From DATAFO01 sp046728935 (lineage in GTDB: Bacteria; Actinomycetota; Thermoleophilia; Solirubrobacterales; 70-9), in contig JBKPFS010000061.1 of the NCBI GenBank assembly GCA_046728935.1, positions 1 through 18,217 of the forward strand: a DNA stretch of 18,217 nucleotides, written 5' to 3'. The position numbers and the translations under genes were made by a program. Below are positions 7,710 to 13,451 of this stretch, one piece after another. A model generated the notes under the pieces. It saw nothing but the letters and a program-made list of their open reading frames with translations. It ran no database searches and had not been told where the DNA came from. Numbering within the stretch: the stretch's first letter is position 1; the number at the start of each line of letters is the position of its first letter.

Positions 7710-7736
7710 CTCCGGGCTGACCCTACTATTTACGGA
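7710..7736. promoter_or_regulatory. Overlapping divergent promoters of the reductase and zinc-ribbon genes
   Basis: The 27-nt spacer holds TACTAT at 7724-7729 on the plus strand, 7 nt before the GTG at 7737, and TAGGGT at 7725-7720 on the minus strand, 10 nt before the ATG at 7709. The elements share bases, so polymerase could hardly sit on both at once. The minus side has GGAG right against the ATG, too close for a normal ribosome site. This repeats the arrangement at 2258-2281. Confidence 0.5.
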
Positions 7737-8042
7737 GTGGGCTTTGAGATTGCTCCCGATCCCGGCGACCGAGGTGAGCCCGACGTAAAGGTCGGCCGCA
7801 CCGGCGGCGGCGCCGTCGGAGAGGAGCGGCGGCTCGTCCGCGACGGCGTCCAGGTGCTGGCGTGGGGCTCGATGCTGTGTCCGAGCTGCGCGCTTCCGAT
7901 CTCACCGCCCGCTCGCATCCGACCCAAGGCGGAGCTCAGGTGCGGCTTCTGCGACCACCGCGCGCCCGCCCACGCCTTCGTCCGCGATGACGTCTTCGAC
8001 ACGCTCGCCAACGAGGTCCTCGTGGTCGCGCGCGTCGTCTGA
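7737..8042 (+). CDS. Small zinc-ribbon protein of unknown function
   Basis: I do not recognise this 101-residue protein. It has one probable zinc ribbon, CPSC (C48, C51), 17 residues, then CGFC (C69, C72). An acidic and Gly-rich N-terminal part (GFEIAPDPGDRGEPDVKVGR) precedes it, and a C-terminal helix (DDVFDTLANEVLVVARVV) follows it. The GTG start was chosen because TACTAT lies 7 nt upstream, the same spacing as at other leaderless genes here. The frame continues upstream only as antisense to the reductase gene. It is divergent from the acyl-CoA reductase and 100 nt ahead of the E2-E1 fusion. The Cys pairs and promoter support a real gene; the function is unknown. Confidence 0.7.
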   Translation: MGFEIAPDPGDRGEPDVKVGRTGGGAVGEERRLVRDGVQVLAWGSMLCPSCALPISPPARIRPKAELRCGFCDHRAPAHAFVRDDVFDTLANEVLVVARVV

Positions 8043-8129
8043 GACAAACCGATACACGCGCCTCTTTCGCCGGCTGAAGGCGGCTCCCCAAGACAACCCG
8101 ACGCTGCGCTGCGGCCCGCGCCGAGGTCA

Positions 8130-8135
8130 TAGACT
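8130..8135 (+). promoter_or_regulatory. -10 element TAGACT of the E2-E1 fusion gene
   Basis: TAGACT lies 7 nt before the GTG at 8143. No purine-rich ribosome site is present in between, so the transcript probably begins at the start codon. No good -35 hexamer is visible 16-18 nt upstream. Confidence 0.5.
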
Positions 8136-8142
8136 GGAATAA

Positions 8143-11100
8143 GTGACAGAAGCAGGGATCGTCGAGATCCAGATGCCCCAGATGGGGGAGTCGGTGACTG
8201 AGGGGACGGTGCTCGAATGGCACGTCTCCGAGGGCCAGGAGGTGAACGAGGGCGACACCGTGGTCGAGGTCTCGACCGACAAGGTCGACGCCGAGGTCCC
8301 GGCCCCCGCGAGCGGGGTGATCACCCAGATCCTGGTCCAGCCCGACGACACGGTCGAGGTCGGGCAGGCGCTCGCGCGCCTTGACCCCAACGGGCAGCCC
8401 TCGGGCAACGGCGCCAGCGCCGATCGAGAGCAGCCCGGGATGGCCGAGACCAGCGAGGGCGACGCGGACCTTGGCGAAGAGTCGGCGGGCTCGGAATCGC
8501 CGGAGCCGGGCGAGCTGCCGGACACGGGCGTCGCCACCGACGAGCCGAGCGGCGCGACCGTCCAGATCACGATGCCCGAGATGGGCGAGTCGGTCACCGA
8601 GGGCACCGTGCTCGAGTGGCACGTCTCCGAGGGCCAGCAGGTGAGCGAGGGCGACACCGTGATCGAGGTCTCCACCGACAAGGTGGACGCCGAGGTCCCG
8701 GCGCCCGCGAGCGGCACGATCTCGAAGCTCCTGGTCGAGCCGGATGACGTCGTCAAGGTCGGGCAGGTCCTGGCCGAGATGACGGCCGGGGCGGCGCCCA
8801 CGGGCGACGGCGCCGAAGCCGCACCCGACCAGACCGCCACGGCTGCCGCCGCACCCGCGCCGCAGGAGGAGTCGGCGGGCGACGGCGCAGGCGCGAACGC
8901 GTCGCCGGTCGCTCGCCGGATCGCGGCGGACAAGGGCGTCGACCTCAGCCGGGTCCACGGAACCGGCGTCGGCGGGAAGATCACCAAGGCCGACGTGATC
9001 GCCGCGGCCGACGGCAAGGCCGACGGAGCGGGGCCGGCGCCGGCGCTCGCCGAAGGCGAGGCGAAGGCGCTCCGCGGGCCCGCGGGGATGCTCGCCGAGG
9101 CGATGAACGAGAGCCGGTCGATGCCGACCGCGACCTCCTTCAGGACGCTGCCGGTCGACGTTCTCGACGCGAAGCGCAAGGCGATCAACGCCGCGCTCAA
9201 GGAGCGCGGGATGAAGGTCTCGTTCACCCACCTGATCGCGTGGGCGATCGTCAAGGCGGCGACAGAGTGGCCCGTGATGGCTCGAACCTACGAGGAGCGG
9301 GACGGCAAGCCCTACGCGATCGAGGCGTCACAGGTCAACCTCGGGATCGCGGTCGACGTGGAGCGCAAGGACGGATCGCGCGGGCTGATGGTCCCGTGCA
9401 TCAAGGCTGCCGAGTCCCAAGACTTCGCAGGCTTCCACGCCTACTACGAGGACCTGATCACGAAGACGCGGGAGAACAAGCTCACCGCGGACGACTTCAA
9501 GGGCACCACGATCACGCTCACTAACCCCGGCGGGCTGGGCACGGTCGCGTCGGTGCCCCGGCTCTTGACCGGCCAGGGAACGATCGTCGCCTGCGGCTCG
9601 CTCGCGTACCCGGTCGAGTGGGCGCACGCCCCCGCCGACAAGATCAAGGCGCTCGGCGTCTCGAAGGTGATGACGATGACGTCCACCTACGACCACCGGG
9701 TCATCCAGGGCGCGGAGTCCGGCTCGTTCCTGCGCCGCATCGATCAGCTCCTCCAGGGCGAGGACGGCTTCTACGAGGAGGTCGCGGAGTCGCTGGGGAT
9801 CCCGGTCGATCCGATCGCCACCGCCCACGCAGCGGCCGCTTCAGCGCCCCCGCTCGCCGCCGCGGCCCCGCCGGCGCCCGGGGTCGAGCCCGACACCGAG
9901 CTGCTGCAGGCGGTGCAGGCGGCGACCTCCCTGCTCAAGGCCTACCGCACCCACGGCGTCCTGGCGGCGCGCGTCAACCCGCTCGGCGACGAGCCGAAGG
10001 GCGATCCGGCGCTCGACCCGGAGAACCTCAACCTGACCCCAGAGCTGATGTCGAAGATCCCGGCCTCGATCCTCCGCATCGGGGTCGAGGGCGAGACCCT
10101 GCTCGAGGTGCTGCCCCGGATGCGGGAGGTCTACTGCGGGACGATCGCGTACCAGATCGAGCATCTGTCCTCGCACCAGCAGCGGGTGTGGCTGCGCGAG
10201 ATGATCGAGACCGGCTGGCACCGGGCCCCGCTGGCGCCCGAGGACAAGCGTGCCCTCCTCCATCGCCTGATCGAGGTCTTCCGCTTCGAGCGCTTCCTCC
10301 AGAAGGCCTACCTGGGCCAGAAGATGTTCTCGATCGAGGGCCTCGACGTGGTGGTGCCGATGATCGACGAGATCGCCACTCTGGCGCGGGAGAACGGGGC
10401 CGCCGAGGTGATGATCGGCATGGCGCACCGTGGCCGCCTCAGCGTCCTCGCTCACAACCTGGGGCGCTCGGTGGAGTCGATCATGGCGGAGTTCGAGGGG
10501 GCGAAGGCGCTCGAGCAGGTGAAGGCGATCGCCGCGATCCCGCACGCGGGGACCGGCGACGTCAAGTACCACCACGGCGCCGAGGGGCTACTGACGACCC
10601 CCCACGGCGAGCAGATCAAGATGCGGCTCTACCCAAACCCGAGCCACCTCGAGTTCGTCGACCCGGTGGTCACCGGCGGGGCCCGCGCCGATCAGACCGA
10701 GCACTCCGGGCCGAAGCTGAAGCACAACCCGAGCGTCGTGGTGCCCGTGCTCCTGCACGGGGACGCGTCCTTCCCCGCCCAGGGCGTGGTCGCCGAGACC
10801 CTCAACCTCCAGTCCCTCGACGGCTACTCGACCGGCGGCACGATCCACATCATCACCGACAACCAGGTGGGGTTCACGACCGATCCGGCCGAGGGCCGCT
10901 CGACGCCCTACGCGGGCGATCTCGCGAAGGGCTTCAACTGCCCGCTGATCCACGTCAACGCCGACGACCCGGAGGCGTGCATCGCCGCCGTCCGCCTCGC
11001 GATGGCCTATCGCGACCAGTGGGCTCGCGACGTCGTCATCGACGTGATCGGCTACCGGCGCTACGGGCACAACGAGACCGACGAGGCCGCCTACACCCAG

Positions 11101-12501
11101 CCGAAGATGGCCGCGCAGATCAAGGAGCATCCGCCGGTCTCGGAGATCTACGCCTCGAAGCTGGCCTCGGAGGGTGTGGTGAGCGCGGGGGAGATCGAGG
11201 CCGAGGGCAAGGAGCGAAACGAGGCGCTCCAGGCCGCGTTGAAGGAGCTGCGGCGAAAGATGGAGGCGGGGGAGTACGAGGACCCGACGTCGACCGCGGT
11301 CGGGACCGGCGAGCTCGACCGCACCAAGAGCCCGGACGTGGACACCGCGGTGTCCGAGAAGCGGCTGCGGTCGCTGAGCGAGGAGCTGCTCCGCGTCCCC
11401 GACAGCTTCACCATCCACCGCAAGCTGCGAAAGCCGCTGATGCGGCGGATCGAGGCCCTCGACACGGGCGAGATCGACTACGGACACGCCGAGGCCCTGG
11501 CGTTCGCCTCACTGCTCACCGAGGGCACGCACATCCGCCTCACCGGACAGGACACCGAGCGCGGCACGTTCTCGCACCGGCACCTGGCGCTGCACGACGA
11601 GAAGACGGGGCTCAAGTACTTGCCGATCCAGAACCTGTCCGGGGCCCTGGCCCCATTCGAGCTCCACAACAGCCCGCTCTCGGAGGCGGCCTGTATGGGA
11701 TTCGAGTACGGCTACTCGGCCGCGTCGCCGGAGAGCCTGATCCTCTGGGAGGCGCAGTTCGGCGACTTCGCCAACTCCGGCCAGGTGATCAGCGACAGCT
11801 TCATCGTCTCCGGGGAGTCGAAGTGGGGGCAGACGAGCCGGCTCACGCTGCTGCTACCCCACGGCTACGAGGGGTCCGGTCCCGAGCACTCGAGCGCCCG
11901 CATCGAGCGCTTCCTGGCGCTCGCCGCGGAGGGCAACATCCGGCTCGCCAACCCGACCACGGCCGGGCAGTACTTCCACCTCCTGCGCCGCCAGGCCCGG
12001 ATCGCAAAGCCACGGCCGCTCGTCGTCTTCACCCCCAAGGGTCTGCTGCGGCTGAAGGCCGCGATGTCGAGCCTCGAGGACCTGACCGCGGGCTCGTTCG
12101 AGTTCGTGCTCGACGATCCGCGGGTCACCGACCGGGAGCGCGTCGAGCGCCTCGTGCTCTGCAGCGGCAAGCTCTACTACGACATCGATGGTCACGAGCG
12201 ACGCGAGCACGCGACGTCTGTGGCCATCGCCAGGGTCGAGCTCCTGTATCCGTTTGCCCGCGATCAGATCGCCGAGCTGATCGCGTCCTACCCCAACCTC
12301 AAGGAGATCGTCTGGGCGCAGGAGGAGCCGAAGAACATGGGCTCGTGGAAGGTCATGCTCCGGCGCATGCCGGAGCTCCTGCCCGAAGGCGTCGAGTTCC
12401 GGTATGTGGGGCGCCCCCAGCGCGCGAGCCCGAGCGAGGGCTACCCGGCCGCGCACCGCTTGGAGCAGGAGCGGATCGTGCTCACCGCGCTCGAGGGCTA
12501 G
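8143..12501 (+). CDS. kgd: Fused 2-oxoglutarate dehydrogenase E2-E1 (OdhA/Kgd type) with two lipoyl domains
   Basis: The 1452-residue chain catalyses decarboxylation of 2-oxoglutarate and succinyl transfer in the TCA cycle. Domains in order are lipoyl 1 (about 7-80, lipoyl-Lys K47 in STDKVDAE), lipoyl 2 (140-213, K180), a peripheral-subunit-binding domain (about 252-289), an E2 acyltransferase core (about 310-555, with TITLTNPGGLGT and the active-site His518 in YDHRVIQGAESG) and a thiamine-diphosphate E1o (about 590-1452). The E1 thiamine motif starts at GDASFPAQG (873-881) and ends at TDNQVGFTT (905-913). The E2-E1 layout, and Gln in place of the usual catalytic Asp (HRxxQG), are typical of actinobacterial OdhA/Kgd. 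Those of Mycobacterium and Corynebacterium lack lipoyl and binding domains, however, and borrow them from the pyruvate dehydrogenase E2. Pro/Ala-rich linkers join the parts. The start is GTG 8143. No E3 (lipoamide dehydrogenase) gene is in the window. Confidence 0.95.
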   Translation: MTEAGIVEIQMPQMGESVTEGTVLEWHVSEGQEVNEGDTVVEVSTDKVDAEVPAPASGVITQILVQPDDTVEVGQALARLDPNGQPSGNGASADREQPGMAETSEGDADLGEESAGSESPEPGELPDTGVATDEPSGATVQITMPEMGESVTEGTVLEWHVSEGQQVSEGDTVIEVSTDKVDAEVPAPASGTISKLLVEPDDVVKVGQVLAEMTAGAAPTGDGAEAAPDQTATAAAAPAPQEESAGDGAGANASPVARRIAADKGVDLSRVHGTGVGGKITKADVIAAADGKADGAGPAPALAEGEAKALRGPAGMLAEAMNESRSMPTATSFRTLPVDVLDAKRKAINAALKERGMKVSFTHLIAWAIVKAATEWPVMARTYEERDGKPYAIEASQVNLGIAVDVERKDGSRGLMVPCIKAAESQDFAGFHAYYEDLITKTRENKLTADDFKGTTITLTNPGGLGTVASVPRLLTGQGTIVACGSLAYPVEWAHAPADKIKALGVSKVMTMTSTYDHRVIQGAESGSFLRRIDQLLQGEDGFYEEVAESLGIPVDPIATAHAAAASAPPLAAAAPPAPGVEPDTELLQAVQAATSLLKAYRTHGVLAARVNPLGDEPKGDPALDPENLNLTPELMSKIPASILRIGVEGETLLEVLPRMREVYCGTIAYQIEHLSSHQQRVWLREMIETGWHRAPLAPEDKRALLHRLIEVFRFERFLQKAYLGQKMFSIEGLDVVVPMIDEIATLARENGAAEVMIGMAHRGRLSVLAHNLGRSVESIMAEFEGAKALEQVKAIAAIPHAGTGDVKYHHGAEGLLTTPHGEQIKMRLYPNPSHLEFVDPVVTGGARADQTEHSGPKLKHNPSVVVPVLLHGDASFPAQGVVAETLNLQSLDGYSTGGTIHIITDNQVGFTTDPAEGRSTPYAGDLAKGFNCPLIHVNADDPEACIAAVRLAMAYRDQWARDVVIDVIGYRRYGHNETDEAAYTQPKMAAQIKEHPPVSEIYASKLASEGVVSAGEIEAEGKERNEALQAALKELRRKMEAGEYEDPTSTAVGTGELDRTKSPDVDTAVSEKRLRSLSEELLRVPDSFTIHRKLRKPLMRRIEALDTGEIDYGHAEALAFASLLTEGTHIRLTGQDTERGTFSHRHLALHDEKTGLKYLPIQNLSGALAPFELHNSPLSEAACMGFEYGYSAASPESLILWEAQFGDFANSGQVISDSFIVSGESKWGQTSRLTLLLPHGYEGSGPEHSSARIERFLALAAEGNIRLANPTTAGQYFHLLRRQARIAKPRPLVVFTPKGLLRLKAAMSSLEDLTAGSFEFVLDDPRVTDRERVERLVLCSGKLYYDIDGHERREHATSVAIARVELLYPFARDQIAELIASYPNLKEIVWAQEEPKNMGSWKVMLRRMPELLPEGVEFRYVGRPQRASPSEGYPAAHRLEQERIVLTALEG
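8161..8316 (+). repeat. Lipoyl-domain repeat, copy 1
   Basis: This 156-base segment encodes residues 7-58 of the E2-E1 fusion. It matches copy 2 at 46 of 52 residues, and the DNA is also closely similar, offset by 399 bases. It looks like a recent or homogenised internal duplication. Confidence 0.9.
8560..8715 (+). repeat. Lipoyl-domain repeat, copy 2
   Basis: This copy encodes residues 140-191 and includes the second lipoyl-Lys motif STDKVDAEVPAPASG. It differs from copy 1 by six amino acids over 52. A Glu/Gly/Ser-rich linker of about 60 residues separates the two domains. Confidence 0.9.
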
Positions 12502-12515
12502 CGGCGACGCGCTAG
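12498..12515. other. Small inverted repeat holding both convergent stop codons
   Basis: CTAGCG (12498-12503) and CGCTAG (12510-12515) can pair around a 6-base loop. The left TAG ends the E2-E1 gene and the right one, read on the minus strand, ends the zinc-ribbon gene. There is no T-run, so it is at best a weak terminator. Confidence 0.4.
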
Positions 12516-12727
12516 GCGAAGGCGGCGCGACGGATGACGGCGACCGGGAGTCGCTCCCCGCAGGTGGGGCAGGCCCGAAGCCGGCTCCACGAGCGGTGCT
12601 TGCCGCCGCAGCCCTCGCAGCGATAGCTCCGCTCGACGCCGACGAGGCGTCGCGTCTCGCCGACCACGAGCGCCACGTCACGCAGCGAGCGCCCGGAGCC
12701 GGTGCTCATCGTCGTGGTCGTTCTCAT
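12512..12727 (-). CDS. Small zinc-ribbon protein, hypothetical
   Basis: This 71-residue protein carries two CxxC pairs (C37, C40 in YRCEGCGG; C53, C56 in ACPTCGE), a typical rubredoxin-like zinc ribbon. A helix-like segment (SLRDVALVVGETRRLVGVE) lies before it and a basic tail (PVAVIRRAAFA) after it. The ATG at 12727 is chosen because a -10-like AAGATT (12739-12734) ends 6 nt upstream; ATG 12709 (MSTGSG) is the main alternative. It converges on the E2-E1 gene with a 10-nt gap. A nucleic-acid-binding or metal-site role is possible, but no function can be assigned. Confidence 0.65.
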   Translation of the reverse strand: MRTTTTMSTGSGRSLRDVALVVGETRRLVGVERSYRCEGCGGKHRSWSRLRACPTCGERLPVAVIRRAAFA

Positions 12728-12830
12728 GCCGGGAATCTTCGCGACCACGGCCGCGTTGGCCTATGGACCGCTGTCCAAAGATCGCCCCGCGCCGCTGTAC
12801 CCGGAGGCCAGCGGGCCGGCTCCGCTATCA

Positions 12831-13154
12831 ATGGCGGCGATGGGCACCGAGCGTCCCTCCGACGTCCTTCGCCGCCCCGCCCCCGGGGCGCTCTTCCCGT
12901 GGGTCAAGCGCGCCTCGTGGTTCGAGCTCGGGCTGTTCAGCGCCCTGCTCCTGTTCTGGATCCTGCCGGGCTTCGAGGAGGAGACCTTCGTCTTCGGCCT
13001 CTCTCACGGGATCGGGTTCATCGCCCTCTGCGTGCTGATCTGGATCGCGGTTCTGCGCCACGAGGCGCCCTATGGCCTGCTCGCCGCGACGCTGACCCCG
13101 GTGGGGCCGGTGGGCAGCGTGATCGGGATCGCGTGGATCGAGCGTCGTGGTTGA
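12831..13154 (+). CDS. Small integral membrane protein, DUF3817-like
   Basis: The 107-residue protein has three predicted membrane helices (about 31-47, 53-74, 81-103) and the pattern WFELGLFSALL, then GLSHGIGFIAL (56-66), then TPVGPVGSVIGIAWIERR. An HG pair in the second helix and a closing ER-rich end are typical of DUF3817 membrane proteins of actinobacteria. The function is unknown. ATG 12831 or ATG 12840 is the likely start. A longer frame from GTG 12702 would add a hydrophobic segment but would overlap the divergent zinc-ribbon gene. A TATCAA at 12826-12831 could be a -10 element for ATG 12840. The TGA stop overlaps the TTGACA of a downstream promoter. Confidence 0.65.
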   Translation: MAAMGTERPSDVLRRPAPGALFPWVKRASWFELGLFSALLLFWILPGFEEETFVFGLSHGIGFIALCVLIWIAVLRHEAPYGLLAATLTPVGPVGSVIGIAWIERRG

Positions 13155-13180
13155 CACGGCACGCCGGGATGAGTCAGAAT
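13151..13180 (+). promoter_or_regulatory. Sigma-70-like promoter TTGACA-N18-CAGAAT
   Basis: A perfect TTGACA (13151-13156) overlaps the stop of the DUF3817-like gene. CAGAAT (13175-13180) follows after 18 bases. Transcription would begin near 13187 and run to the hairpin terminator at 13398-13446. No coding frame with a credible start follows, so it may drive a non-coding RNA. Confidence 0.5.
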
Positions 13181-13186
13181 GACCTT

Positions 13187-13446
13187 GCCCGCAAAAGACG
13201 GAGACTTATCGAGGCTCGTCCCCGGCCAGTCCCGCCTCCGGGGGCGAACGCGTCGGCATCCCTCCCTGGCTACCGACGCGCTGGCGTGGGCGCGGGCCGT
13301 GTGGACCCCCTGCCTCCCGCGGCCCCGCCCCGCCACCTGCTCGGCGGCTGCAAAGAGTCGCCTGCCGTTGTCCTCGCCGGAACGAGGACGGACGCAAACG
13401 GGGCGGGCCGCGTGACCCCCTTCGCGGCCCCGCCCCGTCCCTTTTC
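13187..13446 (+). ncRNA. Candidate structured non-coding RNA, family not recognised
   Basis: About 260 bases between a good promoter and a strong terminator have no convincing protein frame but several compact hairpins. These are a 9-bp stem 13217-13225/13238-13246, an 8-bp stem 13249-13256/13273-13280, an imperfect long stem around 13282-13330, and a 7-bp stem 13370-13376/13383-13389 with a 6-base CCGGAA loop. It lacks the tmRNA 3' end, the RNase P core, the SRP tetraloop region and the overall rod form of 6S RNA. GC-rich DNA folds readily, so the hairpins alone are weak evidence. The combination with promoter and terminator is the argument. Confidence 0.4.
13398..13446. terminator. Rho-independent hairpin terminator, possibly bidirectional
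   Basis: The arms ACGGGGCGGGCCGCG (13398-13412) and CGCGGCCCCGCCCCGT (13423-13438) pair over about 15 bp with a single bulged G and a 10-base loop. On the plus strand a CCCTTTT tail follows. On the minus strand the hairpin starts 13 bases after the acnA stop and is followed by TTT only. It can end the candidate RNA and probably also acnA. Confidence 0.75.
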
Positions 13447-13451
13447 CGGCC

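Noticed and set aside
6297..7736. Upstream extension of the zinc-ribbon protein as one 581-codon frame
   Set aside because: The upstream part is antisense to the acyl-CoA reductase; only the part after GTG 7737 lies outside it and has a promoter and Cys motifs.
9618..12515. Plus-strand open frame of 965 codons inside the E2-E1 gene
   Set aside because: It is an alternative frame of the fused dehydrogenase, with low-complexity Arg/Gly/Pro composition and no recognisable motif.
12702..12830. Longer start (GTG 12702) for the DUF3817-like protein
   Set aside because: It would overlap the divergent zinc-ribbon gene, and the added hydrophobic and proline-rich segment is unlike the family; it remains possible but less likely.
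13187..13446. Assignment of the structured region to tmRNA, RNase P RNA, SRP RNA or 6S RNA
   Set aside because: No tmRNA acceptor end, no RNase P core motif, no SRP domain IV pattern, and the 5' and 3' ends do not pair into a 6S-like rod.
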